A stretch of DNA of 64,000 nucleotides from Dethiosulfovibrio salsuginis (lineage in GTDB: Bacteria; Synergistota; Synergistia; Synergistales; Dethiosulfovibrionaceae). Below the pieces are notes generated by a model that did no database searches, had not been told where the DNA came from, and saw nothing but the letters and a program-made list of their open reading frames with translations. Where the stretch lies: the NCBI RefSeq assembly GCF_900177735.1, contig NZ_FXBB01000013.1:1-64000 (forward strand), read 5' to 3'. A program made the translations under genes and the position numbers. The stretch's first letter is position 1, and each line of letters starts with the position of its first letter. Shown here piece by piece: positions 25,264 through 34,517 of the stretch.

Positions 25264-26384
25264 AAGAAGGACTCCAGCTCCGAGGATATAGGTACCCTGC
25301 CGGACGAAAGAACGTCCAATAGCCTCTGGATCTCCGGCAAGCGAGAGCAGATGAACTTAAAGGAGGAGCCGTCTGAAAACACGAACCGAATCCCCCAGTC
25401 CCTACTGAGAGACATGGAGATAGAGTGGCTTCTCATCCTCCAGTCGAACATCGAGGCGATACGGACCAACACTCTCAGCCACTTAGGGGGCCTGTAATCC
25501 ACCCACTCCACCGTAGCTAGGTCGGAAAAACGGAAGTCCAGTTCTCTGGACAGCTGTCGCACCTCTACGCCATCGTCGTGGAGGACAAGCTCGAAGGACG
25601 AGTATTTAGCGGACCAGTAGAGCATAGAGAGAAATATGGCTCCTATGAACCAAAGCACCAAGTTGAACCAGATAGCTCCCGAAGCGACCCCTAAGACGTT
25701 GCCGTCGCCGAAGATCTCCGGCGACAGGATGAAGGAGAGGGCCACGAAAAAACCCGCCATAACCGTGCCTAGGATATCGGGGATAACCCAGCAGGACCAC
25801 TTTGAGTAGGTCAGAGCCCCAGGCCTGATCTTTCGCCTGGGCAACAGGACGTAGACCGCCAGGGCCAGAGTCAGAGGGATCGGGGCGACGGACCTGAAGG
25901 GATAGACCAGCGAATCAGGAGCTCCCCTTCCCCTGGCGTCCGTCGGCCCCACCAGAGAGGCAGCCATAAAGACCGGCCCTATAGGGGAACCGTATTTTAC
26001 GTAGGCAAAGGTCCTATCCATATCCCTCAAGCCATGGACCACCGATGCCACCTTTTCGTCGGAGGGGAGAAAAAAAAGATCCTCCGATTTAGCTCTACCG
26101 TAAAGATCGCTCCAGATGTCCCCCTCCACCGTGACCGTCATGCCCTCGGTCTTAGCTCTAACGAACTCCCCTATAGGCTGAAATCCAGTGGTGGACCTTA
26201 TGAACGATCGCCCCATGGCCATAGCCCCGAAGGACGGACCGGAGTCGGGAGCGTAGGACCGGGTGTACTCCCTGGCCATGTCCACCGGGTATATCCTGAC
26301 GAACTGGTTCCTGACGAATAAAAACATTCCTACGGCGATAAAGAACATCCCGACCGCAACTATCCGTCTGTATATCTCCCTCAC
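25248..26384 (-). CDS. Membrane protein with four helices and C-terminal PH-like domain, unknown function
   Basis: The 378-residue product has membrane segments at about residues 9-25, 168-186, 199-222 and 232-256. A loop of about 140 residues lies outside between the first two. The C-terminal ~120 residues (LHDDGVEVRQLSRELDFRFSDL onward) have the beta-rich pattern of bacterial PH-like domains. No catalytic motif is visible. It lies just after the 26389-28179 gene on the same strand (4-base gap), so the two are probably one operon. Confidence 0.65.
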   Translation of the reverse strand: MREIYRRIVAVGMFFIAVGMFLFVRNQFVRIYPVDMAREYTRSYAPDSGPSFGAMAMGRSFIRSTTGFQPIGEFVRAKTEGMTVTVEGDIWSDLYGRAKSEDLFFLPSDEKVASVVHGLRDMDRTFAYVKYGSPIGPVFMAASLVGPTDARGRGAPDSLVYPFRSVAPIPLTLALAVYVLLPRRKIRPGALTYSKWSCWVIPDILGTVMAGFFVALSFILSPEIFGDGNVLGVASGAIWFNLVLWFIGAIFLSMLYWSAKYSSFELVLHDDGVEVRQLSRELDFRFSDLATVEWVDYRPPKWLRVLVRIASMFDWRMRSHSISMSLSRDWGIRFVFSDGSSFKFICSRLPEIQRLLDVLSSGRVPISSELESFLKGEG

Positions 26385-26388
26385 GACC

Positions 26389-28179
26389 TCACCTCCCTAT
26401 TATCCCCACGGGAAGGCCTATGGAAACCCAGTTCAGCCCTCCGTCGACGGAGGAATAAAAACCTCTTCCGGTGCTTATCAAGATCCTGTCCGATAGGCTC
26501 AGGGAAGCGAGGATTCCGTCGTTATTGGAGAGGGAGGATCGCTCCAGCAGATACCTGCCCGACACCGGGGACAATCGAACCAGCTCCCCTCTTAGAAGCC
26601 CCATAACGCTGCCCTCTTTTCCCGAAAAGATATCGGTAAAATAGTTGAAAGGCGACCACTCAAATCCATCTATAGCAGGGGTGTCAAGCTCAAGGCCCTC
26701 CAAATCCCAACGCCACAGGCCGTTTCTAGAGGCAGCCCATAGATAACCTTTTTCGTCTATCGCCAAAGAGGTGACCCCGTAGACTATATAACGATTTTCC
26801 CAGGTCCTTCCCCCGTCTTTGGACACCGCAAACCCTCTATCGGTCCCTATGGCCACGGTCTTACCACGGGAGACGACGGAATAGATATAGCGACCGTCCA
26901 CCGATTCTATCTCGCTCCACGACACTCCCCAGTCGATGGACCTGAACACCCCTCCCCTCGACAGCGCCGCTATAAAGGCCCCGTCGGAATCGACCACCAT
27001 AGCCGAACCTCCCTGCCCTTCCCTAAGGGGGAGAGGTCTACCGGTCCACGCCTTATCGTGGGAGGTGTAGACTTTCCCTATCCCTCCGACCACGGCGACG
27101 TTGGCGTGTCTAAGGAGGGAACCGTAACTCCCTCCAGGGAGGGAGGTTAGATCGGACCAGCTGACCCCGTCGACGGAGGAAAACAGCTTGCCCGACCTGG
27201 TCAGCGCCCAGACACCGTCGTCGCCGAGGGACATGGAGACGACCGAATCGGACATCATAACAGCCTTAGAGGACCGACTATCCCAATCGACGTAGAAAAG
27301 CCCCTTCTCCCCCGTTCCGACCAGGACGCCATCTCTGTAGGGAGCTATGGACCTAACCGACACGTCCTCTCCCTCCTGTAAAGGGAAGGAAATCCAATCC
27401 CCACCATCAGTACGGGCGAAGACACCGCCTAAGGTCCCGGCGAAAAGGATACCCCGGGAATAGGCCATAGCCTGGACTACCGACCGATAGGGAAGGCCGT
27501 CCACTTTGTCCCATTCTCCATCGCCAAGGGCGAAAACGCCGCCCTCCATGGTTCCGACGTAAAGAACCCCAGTATCGGACCAGACCATTGAGAGGACAAA
27601 AAGGTTATCAAGACCGGAATTGAAGGGACTCCAGGTCGATCCATCGTCGTCGGAGCGTAACATCCCACCTCCGAAGGTAGAGGCCCAAAGAGATCCACCG
27701 GGCCCCTCTGAAAACCCGGTTACAGGGAAGTCCCCTCCCTCGACCTTGACCTCTTTGGACTTGGAGGATGTTCCGTCGTAGCGAAGAATCCCCCTATGCC
27801 AGTCGACCAGCAGATAGGTTCCCTGGGATGTGAAGAAAAACTCCTTTACGTTCCCTCCCCCTTTCAGAGAGGTCCAGGACCTGCCTCGATCCATAGAGAA
27901 AAGGGCCTCGTCGTAGGTGGATAAAAACAGATGACCTTTAGGGGATATCCTCAGGGAGAAGAGGTTACTGGAGGGCAGAGTCCCCCCCAAACTCTCCCAT
28001 CGCCCCCCCTCAAGTGAGTAAAGTCCTCCTTTCTCAACGGTAGCCACGTAGACCTGATCATCTCTGACAGCTACATCCAGTATAGGCTTCCACCGCTCCC
28101 CTCCATAGCATGGAACTCGGTGAACAGGGAAAAAAACGGCGAGGGCGACACACCAGGACAGAGCTTTTTTATACCTCAT
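26389..28179 (-). CDS. Exported beta-propeller protein with BNR/Ycf48-like repeats
   Basis: I chose ATG at 28179 because GGAGGTGAGAGT lies immediately upstream, giving 596 residues. A signal peptide spans about residues 1-26. The rest consists of repeated blades with Asp-box-like motifs: SMDRGRSWTSL, SDDDGSTWSPF, SKDGGRTWENR and SVDGGLNWVSI. Such folds are seen in sialidase-like and photosystem-assembly (Ycf48) proteins and usually bind proteins or glycans. No sialidase catalytic residues are evident, and a structural or sensor role outside the membrane is inferred. Confidence 0.8.
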   Translation of the reverse strand: MRYKKALSWCVALAVFFPVHRVPCYGGERWKPILDVAVRDDQVYVATVEKGGLYSLEGGRWESLGGTLPSSNLFSLRISPKGHLFLSTYDEALFSMDRGRSWTSLKGGGNVKEFFFTSQGTYLLVDWHRGILRYDGTSSKSKEVKVEGGDFPVTGFSEGPGGSLWASTFGGGMLRSDDDGSTWSPFNSGLDNLFVLSMVWSDTGVLYVGTMEGGVFALGDGEWDKVDGLPYRSVVQAMAYSRGILFAGTLGGVFARTDGGDWISFPLQEGEDVSVRSIAPYRDGVLVGTGEKGLFYVDWDSRSSKAVMMSDSVVSMSLGDDGVWALTRSGKLFSSVDGVSWSDLTSLPGGSYGSLLRHANVAVVGGIGKVYTSHDKAWTGRPLPLREGQGGSAMVVDSDGAFIAALSRGGVFRSIDWGVSWSEIESVDGRYIYSVVSRGKTVAIGTDRGFAVSKDGGRTWENRYIVYGVTSLAIDEKGYLWAASRNGLWRWDLEGLELDTPAIDGFEWSPFNYFTDIFSGKEGSVMGLLRGELVRLSPVSGRYLLERSSLSNNDGILASLSLSDRILISTGRGFYSSVDGGLNWVSIGLPVGIIGR

Positions 28180-28365
28180 ACTCTCACCTCCAGACCTATA
28201 TATACATAATATTCCATCTAGGCCGACGATACAATCTAAAGTCCCGGCGGTTGATCTTTTAAGCCCAAAATAGTACACTTTCGTTTCCTTACGGATCAAC
28301 AAGAAAACCAAAGTCTCTGGAATGTGGCAGACAGGACTCCGTCAGAAAACACTGTATAGATGGAC

Positions 28366-28394
28366 TTGATCGTCTTAGCTTTAGAGTGTACAAT
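28366..28394 (+). promoter_or_regulatory. Promoter of the yfcC-abgB-like operon
   Basis: TTGATC (28366-28371) and TACAAT (28389-28394) are separated by exactly 17 bases, about 55 bases ahead of the start codon. The rest of the 28180-28449 gap holds no gene that I can see. Confidence 0.7.
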
Positions 28395-28449
28395 TCACCC
28401 AGGTAGATAGGTATCCATTCACAGCAAAAATCTCTAAGGAGGGTTCGTT

Positions 28450-29862
28450 TTGTCAGACAAGGTCAGAAAAAAAGCATCCTTTCCTCACGTATTCGTCATC
28501 CTACTGTCCATAATGGTTATCGCCATGGTGGCGACCTGGTTCGTTCCGGCTGGGGAGTACAGCCGCCATATGGACCCAAAGTCGAACAGAACCGTCATAG
28601 TCCCGGATAGTTTTCAACTGGTTCAGCCCTCTCCTGTCGATCCTTTTCAGATGTTCGTCGCCATACAAAAGGGAATGACCCAGGCGGGATCGATCGTTTT
28701 CTTCATATTCATAGTTTTTTCGTCCATCTACGTGGTCATGTCCACAGGGGCCATAGACGCCACGATCGCCTGGATGGTCAGGAAGACCAGGGCCAAACCC
28801 TCCTCCGCCAACACCACCTTTGCGGTTCTTATGGCGGTGTTTATGCTGTGGGGATCCACAGGAACCCTCTCTTACGAGCAGATGGTGGCTTTCGTTCCAA
28901 TATTTGCCAGCCTCGCCCTGGCCCTGGGCTACGATCCGGTGGTAGGACTTGCGGTATCCTTCGTGGCGGTGGGAATAGGGTTCGCCTCGGCGACGGTAAA
29001 TCCCTTCACCATAGGGGTCGCTCAGACCATCTCGGAGCTTCCTCTTTTCTCCGGCCTAGCCTATAGGCTTCTCATACTGGCCGTGATGGGATCGATCTCC
29101 ATAGCCTGGACACTGCGCTACGCCAGGATTATCAAGGCAGATCCCTCAAAGAGCGTGGTCAGCGATATAGATTTCGGCGAGCTGGCGTTCGACGAGTCCA
29201 AGGTTGAGCTTAGATTCACCCATACCCACAAGGTGGTCCTCTCTATCTTCATGGTGTCGGTCCTCATAGCGGGGTTCGGCCTAATCAAGCTGGGATGGTA
29301 CATAAACCAGCTGGCGGGACTGTTCCTCATAATGGGCATACTTGTGGGACTGGCGGACAGAAAATCCCCGAGCAAGATCGCCGAGATATTTGTCGATGGA
29401 ATGAGTAAGGGAGTCCTATCCGCCATGGTGGTCGGAGTAGCTAGAGGTATATTGGTCGTCCTATCGGAAGGAAAGATCGTGGATTCCATAATCCACGGCA
29501 TGGCTAACCTCCTGGGGCAGGGATCGGCCTTCATGAGCTCCGTGGGAATGCTCCTGTTCCAGACAGTCATGAACTTCCTGATACCCTCGGGATCGGGACA
29601 GGCCGCCACCACTATGCCTATAATGGCGCCCCTCTCGGACCTGGTAGGGGTAAACCGACAGGTGGCGGTACTGGCCTTTCAGTTCGGAGACGGCTTCTCC
29701 AACCTTCTTTGGCCAACAGGTTTTATCCTTATAGGTTGCATACTGGCTAAAGTACCTCTCAACAGGTATTTCCGGTGGTTCTTGCCCCTTTTCGCCATGT
29801 TGCTTGTTGCACAGATAGCCTTTCTTTGGGGAGCTATATTGATCGGTTACGGACCTTTCTAG
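28450..29862 (+). CDS. yfcC: YfcC-family (C4-dicarboxylate/amino-acid type) carrier
   Basis: The 470-residue membrane protein has about 12 helices. The N-terminal pattern ATWFVPAGEYSR and the conserved region STGTLSYEQMVAFVPIF followed by GFASATVNPFTIGVAQTI are typical of the YfcC/DcuC-like family. It likely imports the substrate of the M20 hydrolase encoded 13 bases downstream. A peptide-like or acylated amino acid is plausible, by analogy to the AbgT/AbgB pairing, but is not proven. Confidence 0.85.
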   Translation: MSDKVRKKASFPHVFVILLSIMVIAMVATWFVPAGEYSRHMDPKSNRTVIVPDSFQLVQPSPVDPFQMFVAIQKGMTQAGSIVFFIFIVFSSIYVVMSTGAIDATIAWMVRKTRAKPSSANTTFAVLMAVFMLWGSTGTLSYEQMVAFVPIFASLALALGYDPVVGLAVSFVAVGIGFASATVNPFTIGVAQTISELPLFSGLAYRLLILAVMGSISIAWTLRYARIIKADPSKSVVSDIDFGELAFDESKVELRFTHTHKVVLSIFMVSVLIAGFGLIKLGWYINQLAGLFLIMGILVGLADRKSPSKIAEIFVDGMSKGVLSAMVVGVARGILVVLSEGKIVDSIIHGMANLLGQGSAFMSSVGMLLFQTVMNFLIPSGSGQAATTMPIMAPLSDLVGVNRQVAVLAFQFGDGFSNLLWPTGFILIGCILAKVPLNRYFRWFLPLFAMLLVAQIAFLWGAILIGYGPF

Positions 29863-29875
29863 GAGGAGATTAACG

Positions 29876-31252
29876 GTGAAAAAGACCCTTATGGATAAAC
29901 TGGACGACCTACGTTCCACCATGGAGAGAGCCGCTCTGGATATATGGAAACACCCGGAGCTGGGCTTTAAGGAGAGGTACGCCGCAGACCTCTACGAGGG
30001 ATTATTTTCCTCCGCTGGCTTTGAGGTCGTAAAGGGAGTCGGCGAGATGGAGACGGCGTTGGTGGCCACCTGGGGTGACGGTGGACCGAACATAGGCTTT
30101 TTAGGGGAGTACGATGCCCTACCGGGGGTCACTAAAGACGGAGAGGTCGGCCACGGCTGCGGCCATAACCTACTGGGAGCCGCCGCCGCTGGCTCCGCAC
30201 TGGCCCTGGCTGATCTACTGAAGGAGAAGGGCCTTCCGGGCAGGGTAACCTTCTACGGCTGTCCTGCGGAGGAGAACGGTGGAGGCAAGGTCTACATGGC
30301 CCGGGAGGGGTGTTTTTTCGATCTAGACGCCGCCATAACCTGGCATCCCTGGGACTTTAACGCTCTTTGGGCCGCCAGCAGCCTGGCCCTTAACGCCTGC
30401 GACGTCACCTTCCACGGCAAGTCCGCCCATGCGGCGGCCTCACCGCAGGAGGGCAGGAGCGCACTGGACGGGGCTATACTCATGGACGTAGGGGTGAACT
30501 ACCTTCGGGAACACATGATCCAGGAGGCCAGGATCCACAGCGTCATATCCTCCGGCGGCGACACCCCTAACGTGGTACCAGCCAAGGCCACCATCTGCTA
30601 TTACGTCAGGACCCCGAGGCGAGATCAGATAGAGCCCCTTTTTCAGCGGGTCGTGAACTGTGCAAAAGGAGCAGGACTTATGACCGACACCTCGGTGGAG
30701 GTGAAGATAACCAACGCCCTTTACGACTATCTCCCCAACGAGACCTTAGGAGAGGTGGCGAGGGACGTCATGGCTGAGCTAGAGGGCCCGGAGTTCGACG
30801 GCGAGGACCTAGCCCTGGCTAAAGAAATACAGTCCACCCTGCCGGAAGGAGCGGTAAAGGCGGCTCTCAGAGGCTATCGCACTACCTCCGAACACCTCGG
30901 AGAGAACCTCAGCTCGGTTATCATGGACGACAACGGACCTCTAGGTGGGGGAAAGACCATATCAGGCTCCACCGATGTAGGAGACGTCTCCTATATAGCC
31001 CCTACGGTCCAGATGGCCATAGCCTCTATGCCTATAGGGGTTCCCGCTCACACCTGGCAGAGCACTCAGGCCTTCGGAAGCCCTATGGGACTGAAGGGGA
31101 TGTTCTTCGCCTCTAAGGCAATGGCCCTTACGGGGCTCAGGCTTATAGAGGACGGCGAAATCCTAAAGAAGGCCAAGAAAGAGCTTGAAGTCGCCAGAGG
31201 CGGCCCCTACGTCAGCCCTCTCCCGCCGGAAGCCAGACCTAAACTGGGATAA
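29876..31252 (+). CDS. M20-family amidohydrolase, AbgB-like
   Basis: The 458-residue product is a metal-dependent amidohydrolase. The motifs GHGCGHNLLGAAAAGSALAL (about residues 91-110) and CPAEENGGGKVYM (about 130-142) supply metal and catalytic ligands, and a dimerisation domain follows (FHGKSAHAAASPQEGRSALD). The length and pattern match the B subunit of p-aminobenzoyl-glutamate hydrolase. No AbgA-type partner is encoded beside it. GTG start with AGGAGGAG upstream. It forms an operon with the carrier gene. Confidence 0.86.
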   Translation: MKKTLMDKLDDLRSTMERAALDIWKHPELGFKERYAADLYEGLFSSAGFEVVKGVGEMETALVATWGDGGPNIGFLGEYDALPGVTKDGEVGHGCGHNLLGAAAAGSALALADLLKEKGLPGRVTFYGCPAEENGGGKVYMAREGCFFDLDAAITWHPWDFNALWAASSLALNACDVTFHGKSAHAAASPQEGRSALDGAILMDVGVNYLREHMIQEARIHSVISSGGDTPNVVPAKATICYYVRTPRRDQIEPLFQRVVNCAKGAGLMTDTSVEVKITNALYDYLPNETLGEVARDVMAELEGPEFDGEDLALAKEIQSTLPEGAVKAALRGYRTTSEHLGENLSSVIMDDNGPLGGGKTISGSTDVGDVSYIAPTVQMAIASMPIGVPAHTWQSTQAFGSPMGLKGMFFASKAMALTGLRLIEDGEILKKAKKELEVARGGPYVSPLPPEARPKLG

Positions 31253-31253
31253 T

Positions 31254-31296
31254 AAAAAGGCCCCCGACGCCATAAAATGGCGTCGGGGGCCTTTTT
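31254..31296. terminator. Bidirectional terminator between the abgB-like gene and rsgA
   Basis: AAAAAGGCCCCCGACGCCAT and its exact complement form a 20-base-pair stem with a three-base loop and T/A tails, between two convergent genes. Confidence 0.93.
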
Positions 31297-31297
31297 A

Positions 31298-32380
31298 TTA
31301 GCGGCCTTTCGACCGATTTTTAGCCTTTGCGAACTTTCTGGCGTTCTTCATGCCTCCTACGTCTTTGAACATAGAGGACATCTTCTCCGTTTCAACCTGC
31401 CTTGGGTTGAGGCCATCGTATCTCGCCTCTTTTTTAAGTTTTAGGTAGCTGGCGAAACGGTCAGCGGACAGAATACCGTCGGCAATGGCCTTTTGGACCG
31501 CACAGTGGGGCTCGTCGCCGTGGCTACAGTCCCTGAATCTACATCCGTTCGCCAATTCTTCTATGTCGGAGAAGGCTCTCGCCAGATCGACACCGTCTAT
31601 TCCTAATTCTTTCATGCCCGGGGTATCTATAACCATAGCCCCGGAAGGAAGAAGCATCAACTCTCGGACCGTTGTTGTGTGTCTGCCCTTATGGTCGTCT
31701 CTTATGCCCTGAGTGAGAAGTATTTCCACCCCTAAGAGCCTGTTTATCAAGGTGGACTTGCCCACCCCCGACGAACCTATGAGGGCAACTGTCATTCCCG
31801 GAGCGAGGTATTTTTTTACCGATTCATACCCGTCCTCCATCAGGCTTGAGGTCACCAAGACCTCCGCCCCCGACAACACTGGCTTAAGTTCCGAAAGCAC
31901 CGACGGCAAATCCTGACAGAGATCCGCCTTTGTGAGGACGACCACCGGGGTCGCACCGCTGTCCCAGGCTACCCCGAGATAGCGCTCCAATCTCCTGAGA
32001 TTGTAATCGTTGTTAAGGGACATACACACGAACACCGTATCGATGTTGGACGCGACAACCTGTTCCTGACGAGACGTACCGGCGGCCTTCCTTATAAAGG
32101 CGGTTTTTCTGGGGAGGATAGCGTGGATGATGGCGTCACCACCGTCATCACACTCCCGATCCAACATAACGAAATCCCCTACAGCAGGATAATTCCTAGT
32201 AGAATGGACCTCAAAGCGAAACCGCCCGGAGACCACTCCGTTAACCTCGCCCTTTTCTGTTACTACCCTGCAAAAGTGCTTGTGTTGGGATATTACCCTA
32301 CCGGGGAAAAGGCCGGGATAGAGGGCTGATTGTTCCTTTAGGTTCTCGGTGAAACCAAATTTACTTATATCTATACTCAA
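31298..32380 (-). CDS. rsgA: Ribosome small-subunit GTPase RsgA (YjeQ)
   Basis: The 360-residue product is a circularly permuted GTPase that assists late 30S maturation. An OB-fold precedes the GTPase, in which the order is G4 (LTKADL), G1 (GSSGVGKSTLINRLLG) and G3 (DTPGM), the mark of the family. The zinc site is CRFRDCSHGDEPHCAV. TTG at 32380 is the start because GGGAGGT lies seven bases upstream. Its leader can form alternative hairpins over that ribosome site (see 32388-32440). Confidence 0.94.
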   Translation of the reverse strand: MSIDISKFGFTENLKEQSALYPGLFPGRVISQHKHFCRVVTEKGEVNGVVSGRFRFEVHSTRNYPAVGDFVMLDRECDDGGDAIIHAILPRKTAFIRKAAGTSRQEQVVASNIDTVFVCMSLNNDYNLRRLERYLGVAWDSGATPVVVLTKADLCQDLPSVLSELKPVLSGAEVLVTSSLMEDGYESVKKYLAPGMTVALIGSSGVGKSTLINRLLGVEILLTQGIRDDHKGRHTTTVRELMLLPSGAMVIDTPGMKELGIDGVDLARAFSDIEELANGCRFRDCSHGDEPHCAVQKAIADGILSADRFASYLKLKKEARYDGLNPRQVETEKMSSMFKDVGGMKNARKFAKAKNRSKGR

Positions 32381-32387
32381 TATTTTT

Positions 32388-32440
32388 ACCTCCCAATTTT
32401 TATTTTTACCGGGGAGGTGCCTTTGGACCTAACACCTCCC
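32388..32440 (-). promoter_or_regulatory. Candidate RNA switch over the rsgA ribosome-binding site
   Basis: In the rsgA leader, read on the minus strand, GGGAGGTG (32440-32433) is followed by CACCTCCC (32419-32412) and then by the real ribosome site GGGAGGT (32394-32388). The middle segment can pair perfectly with either flank: pairing upstream leaves the ribosome site open, and pairing downstream closes it with an A-rich loop. The pairing is seen directly; the regulatory role is inference. Confidence 0.5.
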
Positions 32441-32514
32441 TTATTGGAACAATATCCATTAATTTGGTTATAAACATAAAAACAACATCTCCTTTTACGT
32501 TAGGATTTATTCGG

Positions 32515-33483
32515 TCATATAGGCATGACGGTGCCGATCAGATAGGACGTGTAGCCTAGGTAACAGGCCAGCAACACCGCCCCTTCCATGCGATTGATAC
32601 GACCGACAGAGCCGAAGCCATATCCCATGACGAACAGCGACAGGGTTAAAGATGCCATCACGGCCACGTCCCTGCTAAGCACCTCTGGGCCTACGGACAT
32701 AGGTTGGATGACCCCAGCTATACCGACCACCGCCAAGGTGTTAAAGAGGTTGGACCCAAGGACGTTTCCCAGGGCTATCTCGTGCCTCCCCTTACGGGCG
32801 GCGGCTATAGACGATGCCAGCTCCGGTAGGGAGGTCCCTATCGCAACTATCGTGAGACCGATGATAAGGTCGCTGACCCCAAAGGCCTGAGCGATCTCCA
32901 CCGCACCCCAGACCAGAGACCTAGAGCTTCCTATAAGCAAAATCAGCCCTAGAACCAGACCTATTATCGATCTGCCTATGGACACCCTTTCATCACGTTG
33001 GCCCTCGACCTCCTCCGCCAGAACATCGCCTCTGTTTCCCATTCCCTGAACGACGCTCCAGACCATCACGAGACCAAAAAACAAAAGGAGAACCATGCCG
33101 TCAAGCCTGGAGATCTCGCCGTCCCACAGCTGCCAGGCGGCCAGGCCGGTCACCAGGGAAAGCATGGGAAGCTCCTTACGCAGTATGGACGAGCTGACCG
33201 AGATAGGGCTGATAAGGGCGGTAATACCGAGTATCAGTGCTATGTTGGTGATGTTGGAGCCGTAGGCGTTACCTAAAGCTATACCGGGATTTCCCCGAAA
33301 GGAGGACAAAGCGGACACCAACATCTCCGGAGCAGAGGTTCCGAACCCCACCACAACCATGCCTATCAGCAACGGAGGCATTCCGAGGTAACCGGCGGTG
33401 GCGGCTGCCCCGTCGACGAAAAGATCGGCGCTCCAGACCAGTACAATCAGGCCCAAAAACAGGGCCGTAAAGGCTAAAATCAT
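32515..33483 (-). CDS. Calcium/cation antiporter of the CaCA family (YrbG-like)
   Basis: The 322-residue membrane protein has two inverted halves, each with an alpha-repeat motif: GFGTSAPEMLVSALSSFRGN followed by ALGNAYGSNITN, and AIGTSLPELASSIAAARKGR followed by ALGNVLGSNLFN. The acidic and Asn residues that bind the cation are intact. It probably exports Ca2+ in exchange for Na+ or H+. ATG with GAGGAG upstream; the start lies 14 bases after the end of a decayed methyltransferase gene. Confidence 0.93.
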   Translation of the reverse strand: MILAFTALFLGLIVLVWSADLFVDGAAATAGYLGMPPLLIGMVVVGFGTSAPEMLVSALSSFRGNPGIALGNAYGSNITNIALILGITALISPISVSSSILRKELPMLSLVTGLAAWQLWDGEISRLDGMVLLLFFGLVMVWSVVQGMGNRGDVLAEEVEGQRDERVSIGRSIIGLVLGLILLIGSSRSLVWGAVEIAQAFGVSDLIIGLTIVAIGTSLPELASSIAAARKGRHEIALGNVLGSNLFNTLAVVGIAGVIQPMSVGPEVLSRDVAVMASLTLSLFVMGYGFGSVGRINRMEGAVLLACYLGYTSYLIGTVMPI

Positions 33484-33496
33484 ATATAAATACTCC

Positions 33497-33941
33497 TCAT
33501 ATTTTAGTGGCTACGTAAAAGCCATAGCTGTAGTATTCGTGATACCTCTCGTAGAGGTCTATCTCGACCTTTTCCGCCTCCACTATGGCTCTAGCCTGAT
33601 CGCAGTCGTGGCACTCCAGAAAAGGGGCGAAACGAGCCTCCATCGGCCTGTAGTAGTTGTCGAGCCAACAGTAAGAGGGCAGGACGAAATAGCCTTCCGG
33701 GCTATATCCGTTACTCTTTTAGAAACTCGGGCAGAAAATCAACGGAGGTGATCTTAGCGTCCAGCTCTTTTGCCAAAAGTAACGAGGAAGCCCCGGTCCC
33801 ACAGCCGATATCGGCGATATTCAGAGGACGGGACCGGTCCAGGCCCGCCAGCTCCATGGCCCTTCTTGTTTCACTATCTCCACCTGGCCCTTGCCTCTCG
33901 GCGGGTAGGTGAAGGCTCACTAAAAGATCGTAGTCGGTCAT
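33497..33941 (-). pseudogene. SAM-dependent methyltransferase with internal deletion
   Basis: The first 76 codons encode a Rossmann-type methyltransferase N-terminus with the SAM motif IADIGCGTGASSLLLAKEL, then end at TAA after FLPEFLKE. In another frame directly after this, an open stretch ending at 33497 encodes a typical C-terminus of the same kind of protein (GYFVLPSYCWLDNYY, then YERYHEYYSYGFYVATK). About 100 central residues are missing and the frame is shifted, so this is a deletion pseudogene. I infer that both parts belong to one ancestral gene of about 250 residues. Confidence 0.78.
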
Positions 33942-33974
33942 AACGCCAACTCCTCGTTAAATTTATTTTAAATT

Positions 33975-34190
33975 TTAAGCATGATCGATTTTGTGGCCGT
34001 TAATCTCAACAATATCAAGCTCTGTAACTTCCACGACCATTTCAGGGTTATGCACCAACCTGAAAAGGAAGGAAAGCTCGTCTTCTTCAAATCGCTCTTC
34101 TAGGAAACCATCGATCTTTGATCCATCGTTAAGCTTTACCCTAATAATTCCATCAGGCCCTGTAGTTTTAAACGCTGTGCCTAGTTTCAT
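33975..34190 (-). CDS. Small hypothetical protein next to the toxin-antitoxin remnant
   Basis: The ~71-residue acidic product (KLNDGSKIDGFLEERFEEDEL) has no membrane segment and no motif that I can place. It lies 50 bases downstream of the damaged relE-like gene on the same strand. AGGAGG occurs upstream of the ATG at a longer than usual distance. It may be an extra component of that module or an unrelated small gene. Confidence 0.45.
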   Translation of the reverse strand: MKLGTAFKTTGPDGIIRVKLNDGSKIDGFLEERFEEDELSFLFRLVHNPEMVVEVTELDIVEINGHKIDHA

Positions 34191-34239
34191 CACAATCTTT
34201 ACGATACCTCCTGGAGTTACTATTGTGATGCAGGGCCGC

Positions 34240-34517
34240 TCATCCTTTTCTGTACACGTCTCCCCTGTGCCCTATGCGTACCACGAGAACGGTGACCTTC
34301 TTGTCTTCGATCGAGCATATCAGGCGGTAATCTCCGACCCTATAGCGCCAAAAAGCTCCAAGAGGTCCCTTAAGAGACTTCCTAAGGCTCTGGGGTTATC
34401 TTGCCCGGCTATACGTTCCTCAATGTAATCCACGATTCGCCTAGCTTCACGCTTGCCTATATGCCTTAGGCCCTTTACTGCGGTAACATCGTACTCAATC
34501 GTCCAAGCCAAGTTCAT
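34240..34517 (-). pseudogene. RelE/ParE-type toxin with a one-base frameshift
   Basis: The first frame reads WTIEYDVTAVKGLRHIGKREARRIVDYIEERI, typical of RelE-type mRNA interferases, up to NPRALG, and then shifts. The next frame continues with [26 protein letters not shown] and [18 protein letters not shown], the conserved core and C-terminus, ending at 34240. Inserting one base near 34382 would restore a full toxin of about 92 residues. The gene overlaps the antitoxin by 23 bases, the usual order for this family. Either the toxin is inactive or the sequence has a one-base error. Confidence 0.8.
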
